Positions 9,729 to 18,790 are shown, numbered from the stretch's first letter. The stretch: 64,000 nucleotides of DNA from Paraburkholderia sp. IMGN_8 (GCF_038050405.1 NZ_CP150900.1:4340001-4404000), one strand, 5' to 3'. Notes: generated by a model not told the origin, from the sequence alone. Translations and numbers: made by a program.

Positions 9729-10709
9729 ATGAGCATCGGAGTGGGCATGACGTTTGATGGTCGACTGTTTTCTGGTATCACCGTACTCGCCGCAGTCGCG
9801 GAGAGCGGCAGTTTCGTGCGCGCAGCACACGCTCTCGGATTGTCGCCATCGGGGGTCAGCCGCGCTGTTTCACGCCTCGAAAAGCGGGTAGGTGTGCGGC
9901 TGCTTGACCGTACGACGCGCTCGCAGACACTGACCGATGAAGGGAGGCGTCTATACGAAGCGGTTGGCCCGCACCTGACCGGTATCGAAGAGGCGGCTTC
10001 AGCGGCATCGGGTTCGGCGAACGTCGTGCAGGGAAAACTTCGTGTTAACGTCGACCCGTTCTTTTCAAGGACCGTGCTGGCGTCAAGGTTGCCAGATTTC
10101 TTGGCACACCATCCTGACCTTTCGCTCGAACTCATCATGCGCGACGACGTCGGCGACCTCGTGGCAGATGGATTTGACCTTGCGGTGCGCTTTGGCCCCC
10201 CACCAATAGATACACTGATTGCGCGCAAGCTGCTCGAGACGCGCATCATTACGGTCGCGTCTCCGCAGTATGTGGCTGAGCACGGGAAGCCAGGCAATCC
10301 GGAGGAGGTGAGGAAACATCAGCGAATCATGTTTTATAACCCGGTGACGGCCAAGCCCTTCGAGTGGGAATTCCATCGGGGTAAGAAGGTCACCGAGATA
10401 CCCGCAGAAGGGCGCCTTCTCGTGTCGGATGTGGAAACCATGCTCGGCGCGTGTATCGCCGGCGCTGGCATCGCCCAGGTGATGGAGATTGGCGTCGAGC
10501 AAGTAATGCGCGACGGCTTGCTCGTGGATATCTTCCCGGACTGGTCGGATGAAAGATTTCCACTGTATGCGCTCTTTCCATCCCGGCGGCATCGAGCTGC
10601 GAAAGTCGAGGCGTTCATCAATTTCTGCCTCGAGTCACTATCGGCAGCCACACCCGTTACGCGCCGTCAGATGAGCCTCCGGGGGGAACGGCGGCAGCGT
10701 AAAAGCTAA
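9729..10709 (+). CDS. LysR-family transcriptional regulator
   Basis: A 326-aa LysR-type regulator. The N-terminal winged helix-turn-helix is visible (residues 22-65, with SFVRAAHALGLSPSGVSRAV and LEKRVGVRLLDRTTR), followed by the effector-binding domain. It belongs to the branch that sits beside aldo/keto reductases and oxidoreductases and responds to small carbonyl or aromatic compounds. ATG 9729 is used; ATG 9747 is an alternative. It is transcribed away from the aldo/keto reductase, so the 9596-9728 gap probably holds the operator for both genes. Confidence 0.9.
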   Translation: MSIGVGMTFDGRLFSGITVLAAVAESGSFVRAAHALGLSPSGVSRAVSRLEKRVGVRLLDRTTRSQTLTDEGRRLYEAVGPHLTGIEEAASAASGSANVVQGKLRVNVDPFFSRTVLASRLPDFLAHHPDLSLELIMRDDVGDLVADGFDLAVRFGPPPIDTLIARKLLETRIITVASPQYVAEHGKPGNPEEVRKHQRIMFYNPVTAKPFEWEFHRGKKVTEIPAEGRLLVSDVETMLGACIAGAGIAQVMEIGVEQVMRDGLLVDIFPDWSDERFPLYALFPSRRHRAAKVEAFINFCLESLSAATPVTRRQMSLRGERRQRKS

Positions 10710-10770
10710 GGCGCGCACGCCATGGCGACTATGACATCTGATATCAAAACCGAGTACGGAGTAACTGGTA

Positions 10771-11388
10771 ATGCCGCAAGACTCGATACGGCTCGCTGGC
10801 GCGACTTCCACTGCTGACTCGCTCTTCGCGCAGTTCAGGGCACGTGTTCTCCTTCTCGCCGCCTTTGTCGGCTCCATGTGGGCGGTCTTTCTTTTGTCCG
10901 CCGCGCTGCCGTTCCTGCATTTGAACCGCCATGGGGTGATGCCGCGCACGCTTGGCGGGCTGCAGGGCATCCTGTTCGCACCGTGGTTGCACGCAAGCCT
11001 CACGCATCTGGTGGCAAACACGGGTGGACTGCTCATCCTGGGAGGGCTGTGCATGTGGCCGCGAATCGCAAACTTCTGGCAGGCGACAATCGGTGCGATG
11101 CTTGGTGCAGGCTTGTGCGCCTGGCTGCTCGGCGCGCCTTACACGGTGCATATCGGCGCGAGTGGCCTGGTGTTCGGTTACGCTGGTTACCTGGTCGCTC
11201 GAGGCTACTACACGCGGCACCTTCTCGCGATGATTGTGGCGTTGTTCGTGGCGACGAGCTATGGGCTGACCATGGTGTTCGGCCTGATGCCGCTCTACCC
11301 TGGCGTATCGTGGCAAAGCCATCTCGGTGGTGCGCTGGGTGGCATCCTTGCCGCGCGCGCAGCGACCCGCAGCGCACGACTTTTATGA
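10771..11388 (+). CDS. rhomboid-family intramembrane serine protease
   Basis: A 205-aa protein with six predicted membrane helices. The rhomboid signature is complete: HxxxN in HASLTHLVAN, the catalytic Ser in GASGLVFGY, and the catalytic His in the last helix within SHLGGALGG. Rhomboids cut substrate helices within the inner membrane. It stands alone, 61 bases after the LysR gene and convergent with the HU-like gene. Substrate unknown. Confidence 0.87.
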   Translation: MPQDSIRLAGATSTADSLFAQFRARVLLLAAFVGSMWAVFLLSAALPFLHLNRHGVMPRTLGGLQGILFAPWLHASLTHLVANTGGLLILGGLCMWPRIANFWQATIGAMLGAGLCAWLLGAPYTVHIGASGLVFGYAGYLVARGYYTRHLLAMIVALFVATSYGLTMVFGLMPLYPGVSWQSHLGGALGGILAARAATRSARLL

Positions 11389-11504
11389 CGCAACAATCCC
11401 GGCCGCATTCACACATTGAGCGTACCCTGATACCCGGCTGTATCGCCCAGTTCTTCTTGAGCGGCCCGATTAAATGAAGGCCCGTGCCCCCCAGGCATAA
11501 AAGC

Positions 11505-11537
11505 AAAAAAGCCCCTCAGACTTCCGTCGCGAGGGGC
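11505..11537 (-). terminator. rho-independent terminator of the HU-like gene
   Basis: A 7-bp GC-rich stem (GCCCCTC at 11511-11517, GAGGGGC at 11531-11537) is followed on the minus strand by six U (11505-11510). It lies 22 bases after the HU-like stop codon. Confidence 0.85.
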
Positions 11538-11559
11538 GCTTCCTTTCCAGCGGCTCGGT

Positions 11560-12018
11560 TTAGAGAGCTGCGTCCTTCAGCTTCTTCAGCGGACGCACTT
11601 TCAGACGCACCGAAGCGGGTTTTGCGGCAAACCATTTTTCCTCACCCGTGAACGGGTCCTTGCCGAAGCGTTTCTTCTTTGCCGGCACGTCCTGAGCGAC
11701 AACCTTAAGCAGACCTGGCAGCGTGAACTCCTTCGCGCCCTTCTTGTGGACCGATGCGAGCACCGTTTCTTCCAGTGCTGCCATCAAAGCCTTCGCGGCT
11801 TTCGGCTCGACACCTGCGCGCTCGGCGAGGTGGGTAGCGAGCGAAGCCTTCGTGAACGAATCCTTGATGGGCTTCAGCGGCGTGGCAGCGGCCGCCTTCT
11901 TCGTGACAGGAGCCGCAGCCTTCTTCACCGTCGGCGCCTTCGCCTTTTTTTCGACCGGCGTTACAGCTTTCTTCGGCGCCGGCTTTGCTGCAGCTTTCGT
12001 TACACTCGTTGTTGCCAT
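11560..12018 (-). CDS. HU/IHF-family DNA-binding protein with lysine/alanine-rich N-terminal tail
   Basis: A 152-aa protein. Residues 1-55 are a histone H1-like tail made of Lys, Ala, Pro and Thr (repeats such as KKAAAP). The rest is an HU-type domain: helical start SFTKASLATHLAERAGVEPKAAK, then the beta-arm region RFGKDPFTGEE and the C-terminal RPLKKLKD. HU proteins bend and compact DNA; the basic tail should add nonspecific DNA binding. ATG 12018 is chosen because GAGGAA precedes it; a longer frame from 12087 is less likely. This tailed form is common in Burkholderia. Confidence 0.88.
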   Translation of the reverse strand: MATTSVTKAAAKPAPKKAVTPVEKKAKAPTVKKAAAPVTKKAAAATPLKPIKDSFTKASLATHLAERAGVEPKAAKALMAALEETVLASVHKKGAKEFTLPGLLKVVAQDVPAKKKRFGKDPFTGEEKWFAAKPASVRLKVRPLKKLKDAAL

Positions 12019-12389
12019 GGGTTCCTCGTCATTGGTCAAAGGTTGGCCCGAGACCCTTGCCTTTGCACAGTCACCGACAATACGCAAAGGTCCAAATCCT
12101 CAGGCTGGCGCTAGCGTAGCAATCCGGATTTGAATCTGCAACGGGGGAGGCCCTAAAACAAGGGGTTTGACGCCGAGGTGACGCAAAAACGATGACCTGT
12201 ACCACTCCACTGAAGGCTGCACCCAGGTAAACGGCTATGCGAAAGGGTTTGAAGCACGGGCAAGAGGAGCAAACCTCTCGCACGAGTCCAGCGTCGGGTG
12301 CCCATGCAGCTCAACGACGGCAACGCACCGGTCTATTCTGCGTTCCTCCCCTGCGGACGCCAGGACCTATTTAAAAGGGCAATCGCACT
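12019..12389. other. 371-base intergenic region between HU-like and DUF429 genes
   Basis: Divergent promoter region. No additional gene, repeat or RNA could be supported. Confidence 0.4.
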
Positions 12390-13031
12390 ATGAGCTCCGG
12401 ACCGGCTGTAGCTGGCATCGATATCGGCGGCGACCGGAAGGGAAATCATCTCGTTATCCTGCGTGGCACCCAGATTGTGTGCAGCCTCAGCCAGGATACG
12501 CCGAAGCATATGCTCGAAAAATGCCTCCAATTTAAAGTTGCAGCGGTAGGTATTGATGCACCCTGTCGGTGGCGGATTGGCGAGGCCGGAAGGCAAGCTG
12601 AGAGAGCGCTTGCGCGGCAACGAATCTTTTCGTTTGCCACCCCGACTCGTGAACTGGCCATGGCGAGTAAAAGCGGATTCTACGGATGGATGTTCAACGG
12701 CGAGCAGGTATATGACACATTCAGCCCACACTTTCCTGTTTTCAAGAACGGTGGAGAAATTGGGGGCCGGCTGTGCTTTGAGACGTTTCCCCACGCAATA
12801 ACTTGTGCATTCTTTGGGAAGGAAGTCGCATCTGCGAAGAAAAAGGGAACTCAGCGCCGGGAAATCCTCCAACGTGAGGGGGTTGAAGCAACGTCACTGC
12901 GGTCTATCGACGACGTTGATGCGGCGCTGTGTGCGTTGACGGCAAATTATCTACTTGACGGAAAAGTCGATGCGTACGGCGATGAGCCAGGGGGATTCAT
13001 CGTGGTCCCACGCTTCCTGCGGTCGAAGTAG
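12390..13031 (+). CDS. DUF429 family protein (RNase H-fold)
   Basis: A 213-aa protein of the DUF429 family. The N-terminal AGIDIGGDRKGNH segment matches the first strand of an RNase H-like fold with its acidic residue, VGIDAP (about residue 54) supplies a second conserved Asp, and FETFPHA and DDVDAALCALTA (about residue 175) give the later family motifs. The family has a predicted nuclease-like fold with no proven general role. It has no co-directional partner close by and is flanked by chromatin-type and secreted proteins. Confidence 0.8.
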   Translation: MSSGPAVAGIDIGGDRKGNHLVILRGTQIVCSLSQDTPKHMLEKCLQFKVAAVGIDAPCRWRIGEAGRQAERALARQRIFSFATPTRELAMASKSGFYGWMFNGEQVYDTFSPHFPVFKNGGEIGGRLCFETFPHAITCAFFGKEVASAKKKGTQRREILQREGVEATSLRSIDDVDAALCALTANYLLDGKVDAYGDEPGGFIVVPRFLRSK

Positions 13032-13182
13032 AAGAAGTCATGTCAGACCTTTCTCGCGATTGAACTGGCACGCCTGATGCGGAAGAGCCGCCAAGTGTCG
13101 CGTGAGTATGAAGGGCACAAATTTGGAGTTCGCTCACAAGCGACCGCGGTTCAATCACGGTAATCACGTTCTAGGAGAACTC

Positions 13183-13851
13183 GTGCATCTGAGACGACAT
13201 CTGGCACTGCTGCTGTCACTGACAGCTTTGGGTTCAACCGGCGCATGGGCGAGCGATATTCAATGTGCAACCACGCGGCAACCGGCTGAGCGCGTGATAT
13301 GCGACCACGCCATTCTGAACAATGAATACGACGGTATCTTCGCACAGCAGCGGGCTCTGCTGACCAGCGGGAAACTTTCGCCCGAACAACTCACCCAGTG
13401 GAGACAATCGCGCAACGCCTGCACCGACGTCCACTGCATTGACGGCGTCTTTGCTCGGTGGACGGTGATGGCCAGGTCTGTCGAAATTACCTCTCGCGCC
13501 GCAGGGGCTCCGGTTATGGCCTCGCCTTCTGCAATGGCCCCTGTCGGACCTATTTCGGACGCAATCGCCCTTCCCGCATCCCAGGCCTCCCCGACATCGG
13601 AAGCATCTCTAGTGCGGCAAGGGAGTGCCGCTGGTGTGGCGCTTCCACAGCCTGTCGCGAGTCAGGCCTCGTTGACTGCTGTCATCTCTGCTGCTTCCAG
13701 CGCAAGTGACTCTCGTAGCGCTACGGGAATGAGTACCGGCCTGATGGCTGTCGTGCTCCTCGCGATTGCATGCGGCGCATTCGTCATCCGCCGAACCAAG
13801 AGCGTTCGCCGCAACGGGGACCCGACAAAACATGTCCGAGGTAAGGACTAA
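13183..13851 (+). CDS. exported LprI-like (DUF1311) protein with C-terminal membrane anchor
   Basis: A 222-aa protein. The GTG start at 13183 is preferred over upstream codons because AGGAG precedes it and it opens a good Sec signal peptide (LRRHLALLLSLTALGSTGAWA). The mature N-terminal part has the four-Cys pattern of the lysozyme inhibitor LprI N-terminal domain (CATT, VICD, NACTDVHC). A Pro/Ser/Ala linker follows, then a membrane helix near residues 186-205 (MAVVLLAIACGAFVI) with basic residues after it. Proteins of this type act in the periplasm; lysozyme inhibition is known for only some members. Confidence 0.7.
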   Translation: MHLRRHLALLLSLTALGSTGAWASDIQCATTRQPAERVICDHAILNNEYDGIFAQQRALLTSGKLSPEQLTQWRQSRNACTDVHCIDGVFARWTVMARSVEITSRAAGAPVMASPSAMAPVGPISDAIALPASQASPTSEASLVRQGSAAGVALPQPVASQASLTAVISAASSASDSRSATGMSTGLMAVVLLAIACGAFVIRRTKSVRRNGDPTKHVRGKD

Positions 13852-13980
13852 CGCTGAGCTGCATTCACTAAAAGGCAACATCGCGCTGCAATATCAGCGG
13901 GTCGCCCTCGAAATCAATGCTCTAGCCTTTTCTGGCCTGAACGTGGCATATTGCGACCACATTCATGAGGAGGCCACTTG

Positions 13981-14916
13981 ATGGCAACGACTTTGGAAGC
14001 AATTCAGGCGAAGATGAAAAAACTGCAAGCCCAGGCGGACGCTTTGATTGTAAAAGAATCGACAACGGTCTTGAAAACCATCCATGAGCTGATGGAAAAG
14101 TACGGCCTCACGACTGCGGATATTGATGCGCATGCTGGCGGCAAGCAACGAGCGAAGAAGGTCGGAACAAAAGCTGCCACCAAAGGAAGCGCTACTGCGG
14201 CCAAATATCGCGACCCGAAGACCGGTGCGACTTGGTCAGGACACGGCCGTGCGCCAGGTTGGATTGCTTCGGCGAAGAACCGCGACAAGTTCTTGGTTGG
14301 CGGAAGTACGGCGACCGCGAAGGCAGTTCCTGCGAGCAAAGCGAAGGCTGCTGGCAACTATGTCCGCGGGCCGCAGCCGGCGATGTACCAGGACCCAAAG
14401 TCGGGCGCGACGTGGAGTGGACGTGGGCGCGCGCCGGCGTGGCTTGCAATCGTCAAGGACCGCAGCAAGTTTCTGATTGTAGGCGGCGCTAAAGCGGTTG
14501 TTGCGACGAATGCAACTGCCGTGAGCAAGGCGAAGGTTGCGGTGAAGAAGGCCTCGAAGGCAGTTGGTACGACTTCCACCAAGGGTCAGCCGAAAGGTCC
14601 GCAGCTGGCCAAATATCGCGACCCTAAGACGGGTGCGAGCTGGAGCGGACGTGGTCAGGCGCCTGCGTGGTTGGCTGGTGCGAAAGACCGCAGCAAGTTT
14701 CTGATTGATGGCGCCAGTGCGACGGCCGATTCGAAACCGACGGTCGCGAAGGCAGTTGCGAAGAAGGCCCCGACGGTGAAGAAAACTGCTGTCCAGAAGG
14801 CCGTGAGCGCGACGGTGCCGGCCAAGAAGGCGCCGGCGAAAAATGCGCCGCGCCAGAGCGTGGCCGTGCCCGCTCCGGTGGCCGCAGTTGAGTCTGGCGC
14901 CGAGTTGACGACCTAA
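13981..14916 (+). CDS. H-NS-like nucleoid protein with three C-terminal DNA-binding modules
   Basis: A 311-aa protein. Residues 1-50 are the short helical dimerisation region seen in Burkholderia H-NS proteins. Three copies of the H-NS DNA-binding module follow instead of one, near residues 73-105 (KYRDPKTGATWSGHGRAP), 137-165 (YQDPKSGATWSGRGRAP) and 211-240 (KYRDPKTGASWSGRGQAP). Each ends in a K-F-L tail and is joined to the next by a Lys/Ala-rich linker. The standard protein at 46931-47233 has one module in about 100 aa. GAGGAGG gives a strong ribosome site for ATG 13981. Three modules should raise avidity for AT-rich DNA or let one protein bridge several sites. Confidence 0.88.
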   Translation: MATTLEAIQAKMKKLQAQADALIVKESTTVLKTIHELMEKYGLTTADIDAHAGGKQRAKKVGTKAATKGSATAAKYRDPKTGATWSGHGRAPGWIASAKNRDKFLVGGSTATAKAVPASKAKAAGNYVRGPQPAMYQDPKSGATWSGRGRAPAWLAIVKDRSKFLIVGGAKAVVATNATAVSKAKVAVKKASKAVGTTSTKGQPKGPQLAKYRDPKTGASWSGRGQAPAWLAGAKDRSKFLIDGASATADSKPTVAKAVAKKAPTVKKTAVQKAVSATVPAKKAPAKNAPRQSVAVPAPVAAVESGAELTT

Positions 14917-14929
14917 ACGTAGTTGTCAG

Positions 14930-14969
14930 GTGCCCGGTGGACCAGCGATTTTCTGGCTCCGCCGGGTAC
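14930..14969. terminator. hairpin between convergent H-NS-like and glycine-zipper genes
   Basis: A roughly 12-bp stem with G-U pairs (14930-14941 and 14958-14969) lies between two converging genes and could serve both. It is repeated in diverged form at 18734-18771 as part of a duplicated block. Confidence 0.5.
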
Positions 14970-14986
14970 ACCAAGCCGACGACGTT

Positions 14987-15235
14987 TTATTGCGCCTGTG
15001 CTGCCTGACGTTGCGCGGCCTGCTGTTGAGCTTCCTGTTGAGCGTGCTGCTTCGCAAGGTGCCTGCCGACCATGCAGCCACCGACCGCACCAACGACAGC
15101 GTGGTGCCCCGCATAATGCCCAGCGACCCCGCCTACCACCGCGCCCTTGAGGCAGCCGGCGGCGTTTGCCGTGCCTGCCGTTGCGAAGACCAGCGTCATT
15201 GCAATCAGGGCGATTCTTATCGGGTTTGCTTTCAT
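14987..15235 (-). CDS. exported glycine-zipper protein, copy 1
   Basis: An 82-aa protein. Residues 1-25 are a Sec signal peptide (MKANPIRIALIAMTLVFATAG, cleaved near ANA-A). The mature protein starts with a glycine-zipper stretch (CLKGAVVGGVAGHYAGHH, then VVGAVGGCMVGRH) and ends in a Gln/Ala-rich tail (QQEAQQQAAQRQ). Glycine-zipper segments pack as membrane-associated helices. A close paralogue is at 18791-19027. Function unknown; similar small proteins are common in Burkholderia envelopes. Confidence 0.75.
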   Translation of the reverse strand: MKANPIRIALIAMTLVFATAGTANAAGCLKGAVVGGVAGHYAGHHAVVGAVGGCMVGRHLAKQHAQQEAQQQAAQRQAAQAQ

Positions 15236-15288
15236 TCGAAGGCACTCTGAGGTTGGATTTTTCCGATGTGGCGCCTTCCGGCGCCGTT

Positions 15289-15600
15289 TCAATACCCGCG
15301 CCAATCACGATGCTCGCGCCACTCGTGCTCACGCCATTCCTGCCGGCGCCATTCACGTTCACGCCACTCGCGATGTTCGCGCCATTCGCGGGCTCGCCAG
15401 TCGTCATCACCGCCGTACGCGACGGCGACAGGTGCGGGAGCGTACATGACGGGAGGTGGCGGTGCGTACACTGGCTCTGCTGGCGCATACACGGCGCTGG
15501 GGATGCCCAATCCAATGGCGACGTCGACGTGTGCCGATGCTGCCGTTGATGCTGCCAGTACTGCCAGACCGAGCGCTGCGCCGAGAATCTTCTTGTTCAT
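15289..15600 (-). CDS. exported PXPV-type protein with tandem WRE repeats
   Basis: A 103-aa protein with a Sec signal peptide (MNKKILGAALGLAVLAASTA, cleaved near ASA-H), a middle part rich in YAP and PPPP (PXPV-like repeats), and a C-terminal tail of short repeats built on W-R-E with R/H/Q spacers (about residues 68-103). Burkholderia has many small exported proteins of this design with unknown roles. It lies upstream of the glycine-zipper gene on the same strand, 53 bases apart, so they may be co-transcribed. A decayed counterpart of this gene occurs at 19076-19185. Confidence 0.7.
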   Translation of the reverse strand: MNKKILGAALGLAVLAASTAASAHVDVAIGLGIPSAVYAPAEPVYAPPPPVMYAPAPVAVAYGGDDDWRAREWREHREWREREWRRQEWREHEWREHRDWRGY

Positions 15601-16469
15601 CTTCGCTACTCCTCGCACCTTGAGTGCAATGTCAGTGACTACGGCTCGGAGTGTAAGGAGCAATGTCGGACACATGTGAAACGGCGGTGCGAGATTCGTA
15701 ACGCGGGATTACCGACCTTATTGCCACCCGGGCAGCCGTATGCGAAAGATGTGGATATTCTCGACACACTTTCTAGGATGCCGATACCGGAAAAACCCGA
15801 GCACTTAATGCCACGCGTGCAAAGAGATGCTCAACGCGAGCGCGGCCGTTCCTTATCCGGCAGCGAGGTGCCGCCTTCAAGGGGGAATCTCTGTTTGGAA
15901 GCCGTCACCGGCGTGAACTGGCGCTCGCACGCACTCATGCTGCTGCGAACTTTAGTCCGTGTTGAGTTTTGTCATTCTTCCGCGGACGCGGCGTCCAGGC
16001 GGCTGGACCGAGAGTCGAACCAACTTCTAATCGTAGGCAATCCGAATAGCAATATCCCGCCACAACGCAGTGCGTATCCGAAAAGAGCAAAAAGAAATTT
16101 TTGGTAACACACGCAGCCTATACTGGGTGTGAAATCGGTGAGGTCTAAGAAATTTAAACCACGCCTTTCTATTGTTAATGTCAGTTGGGAGCTTAACTCT
16201 TTCAGAGTACTCGTCACACACTTCGTTGTGCACCATCACATCGGGCAATCCTCCCACACTCGTACGCGGTCGTCTCGAATTCGAGACGACACTATGCGAG
16301 ACGTGCCGCTTCTTTGTCCGAATTCGAACAGTTCTGCGAACAGCCTCGGCCAACCTATTGCGCCACTGCCACCCGGCATCGCGTTGGCCGTTGTCCGTTG
16401 CCTATTGCGAACCTCGTCCGCACGATTTCGGCCCTTCCAAAAACATGCTTTGACTTGTTGGAGGTTGCC
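15601..16469. other. 869-base region with a perfect palindrome
   Basis: No credible gene; open frames here lack ribosome sites and have unnatural composition. The 15.97-16.25 kb part is AT-richer than its surroundings. The notable element is a 22-bp perfect palindrome at 16269-16290, listed separately. Confidence 0.4.
16269..16290. promoter_or_regulatory. 22-bp perfect palindrome, possible operator
   Basis: GTCGTCTCGAA followed by its exact reverse complement. It lies 180 bases before the lipoprotein gene start, and a related CGAATTCGAAC element lies 25-40 bases further on. Length and perfection fit a dimeric repressor site; no regulator is identified. Confidence 0.45.
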
Positions 16470-17270
16470 ATGAATCACTTGAGCCTAACTATCAAGAGAG
16501 GATTGCAGACATCTGCAGTCGTCGTATCGCTTGCGACAGCGTTATCCGGATGTGGGGGAGACAGCGGCGGCGTTGGTACGGTCAATTCGGCAGTCGCTCA
16601 AAACGCAGCCCCCCCGGCGGGCTCTGTCAATCCTCCGGTCGTTCCGCTCAACGCGACGTACCAAGGCAAGACGTACACCCAGTGGGAGGTATCGTTCTGG
16701 CAGTGGGCACTGGCCTTGCCGCTCGGTCCCCTCCCACATCCGTTTAATGACTGCACCAACCGTCCCATCTCGGCGGGACAAACCGGACACGTCTGGTATT
16801 GGTCCGCGCCCGACCTTCCAAATGAGATTTGCAACCAATCTGCGAACATTATTCCTGCAGGGACATCCATCTTTCTATCCACGCTCGATTTGGAGGCCTC
16901 ATCGCTGGACGCCCCTCCCTTCCAGGCCTCCACGGCGGCAGGTCAACTGGCCATTGCCCAGCAGTTCGCGAATTACATCCAGGACTTGTTCGTAAGCATC
17001 GACGATGTCCCGGTCGCCAATGTAACCGCGTACCGGACGACGACCGGCCAGTTCACGTTTACCGCTCCTTCGCCGTGGATTTTTAACACTATCGGCGGAG
17101 ACGGTACGGCCGTAGGTGATGGCTACTTCCTGATGCTGAAGCCGCTACCCGCCGGCTCACACAAGATTCACTACGGCGGCAAGTTCCATATCCCCGCGGG
17201 CGTGTTCGGCCCAGACCCGGTGGACGTCATCAAGGACACTACGCTTCTGATTACGGTTGGGGCGGCTTAG
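16470..17270 (+). CDS. hypothetical lipoprotein
   Basis: A 266-aa protein with a lipoprotein signal: basic N-terminus, hydrophobic stretch VVVSLATALS, then lipobox LSGC at about residue 27. The mature part is aromatic-rich and starts with a segment like YTQWEVSFWQWALALPL, with C and W residues suggesting a stable beta-rich extracytoplasmic domain. GGAGG precedes the start at 16470. I know no function for this family. It stands alone between two long non-coding stretches. Confidence 0.72.
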   Translation: MNHLSLTIKRGLQTSAVVVSLATALSGCGGDSGGVGTVNSAVAQNAAPPAGSVNPPVVPLNATYQGKTYTQWEVSFWQWALALPLGPLPHPFNDCTNRPISAGQTGHVWYWSAPDLPNEICNQSANIIPAGTSIFLSTLDLEASSLDAPPFQASTAAGQLAIAQQFANYIQDLFVSIDDVPVANVTAYRTTTGQFTFTAPSPWIFNTIGGDGTAVGDGYFLMLKPLPAGSHKIHYGGKFHIPAGVFGPDPVDVIKDTTLLITVGAA

Positions 17271-17873
17271 ATAGACAATGTCTACCTACCCAGCCGTAAG
17301 TTGCATTCGGCGTAACGACAACGGGCGGCACTGCGTGGTGCAGCCCGTTGGGTGCAACAAGCATTACCTCTGAGGAGCCCTGAGCTTTCGTCAGTGTGAA
17401 GTGAAACTCCCGAATGCTCTCGACGGAGCATGCGCGGGCGTCCGGCATTCGGAGCGTCCAATGGAAGCGCAGCAACCGAATTGGCTGCGAGCGGTAATCG
17501 AGGAGAAGCGCAGTGGCAGTCATTCGCCTCGGTGCCTGACAAAGACATGCTCTCGGTTGCCAAGGTTGAAGACCAAACACCAGAGCTGGGAGCGCCTTCC
17601 GAGGCTGAAGACATCGTCGGCGACTAGGGTACAGGCTACTGGCGGAGAAGGTTGTTTCAGCCATTGAACCGATTTGCGATGCTAGGAGCCCGCTATAGAT
17701 TGCCTAGAGTGCGCAGAGCGCGTTTGCGGGACTCACGAATTGCAAAATGTATTTTGAAGGAGAAGCCAGCGAGCGGTCGGGCTGTCCGCTGACTCCGGAT
17801 AGGCGATGCTTGTTCTAGGCCATTCCGCTGAAGCACTCGACTGCCCATCGATATTGCCAAGGCGACGGTGCAG
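17271..17873. other. 603-base intergenic stretch
   Basis: Convergent spacer between the lipoprotein gene and the minus-strand gene at 17874. Short frames on both strands overlap one another and none has a ribosome site or family motif. Nothing else seen. Confidence 0.35.
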
Positions 17874-18548
17874 CTAGCGACTGAGGTACTCGGAGGAACC
17901 ACAGGCCCAGCCCAGGTGCAGCGTGACCCTACCGACCTTCTTCGCGCTATGTACGTGATTCAACTCGGCATCGATGCCAAACAAGGCAGCAAATGCCCTA
18001 TAGTCATCGAACCAGGCGTGCGTTTGGCTGAATGAGTGGACGAGCATCAGCGCATGGGAAGCGTTAAAACGCTCAGCCTCGAGGATTGCCGAGGCGGTCC
18101 TGTGTAGCAGTTGATACCGTATCGACGGAGGTACTTCGCGCAAGCCGAGGGTCTCAGTGAGGAATTGAAGGCGGACATGCTTTCCTGGAGTACGGGGCTC
18201 GAGCCACTCTGCCACCGTGCGGTCAAACGGTTCGGCGACCTTGCCCTCGATTGCGATGGAGACCAGTTCTTCGTCCCGCCTGCCCAGCACCCAGACGTCG
18301 TTCTGCGACTTCGTGCTGCCTCCAGGAAGCGCGACCTGGTGCTCTGGGATGCCGAGTAGCATTGTAGTGCCACGAAGAGCATCACAAGTACCCAAGGCCT
18401 CCAAGACTTCCTTTGGAAATCCTTCGGCATCCTGCCAGCAGTGGGCAAGGCTTCGGGCCGAATATCCTGTTCTCCAATGCTTCGTTGGCTCGGCGAGGAA
18501 TTGTGCCCAATTGTCGGCAGCTGAAGCCGGTATGTAGATTTTGCCCAT
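17874..18548 (-). CDS. hypothetical protein with PD-(D/E)xK-like nuclease motif
   Basis: A 224-aa soluble protein. The N-terminal WRTGYSARSLAHCWQDA and the central block NDVWVLGRR ... SIAIEGKVAEPF recall the DUF6946-type family. The block has the order Asp - spacer - hydrophobic strand - E-x-K expected of a PD-(D/E)xK nuclease core (N-D near residue 84, E-G-K near residue 100). It may therefore be a DNase related to restriction or repair, which is inference. ATG 18548 is chosen because the conserved start MGKIYIPAS lies there; a longer frame starts at 18569. Confidence 0.6.
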   Translation of the reverse strand: MGKIYIPASAADNWAQFLAEPTKHWRTGYSARSLAHCWQDAEGFPKEVLEALGTCDALRGTTMLLGIPEHQVALPGGSTKSQNDVWVLGRRDEELVSIAIEGKVAEPFDRTVAEWLEPRTPGKHVRLQFLTETLGLREVPPSIRYQLLHRTASAILEAERFNASHALMLVHSFSQTHAWFDDYRAFAALFGIDAELNHVHSAKKVGRVTLHLGWACGSSEYLSR

Positions 18549-18733
18549 CGCAATTCCTTCCGAATCCAATTCGCGTCAGGGAGCGGCGCGCCTCCCCTCC
18601 GGGCGAGTCACGTGCAGGAAGCCCTCGGCATTTCGGCCAAAGGGGGAAATCAATCTATTCTTTGAACCGCGTAAAGAATGGCCTTATCCAAGTCGGTGCG
18701 GGCTGTGTATCCACCACACCAGGTTTCTCACAG

Positions 18734-18771
18734 GTACCCGGTGGAGCAGCGACCTGCTCGCCTCACCGGGC
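18734..18771. terminator. hairpin downstream of glycine-zipper copy 2
   Basis: CCCGGTG and CACCGGG form a 7-bp stem. Sequence and position match the hairpin at 14930-14969, so it belongs to the duplicated block. Confidence 0.45.
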
Positions 18772-18790
18772 AAACCAAGGGCACGACGGT

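Noticed and set aside
15676..16107. 143-codon plus-strand frame
   Set aside because: No ribosome site, no motif and mixed composition; starts in the promoter region of the PXPV gene.
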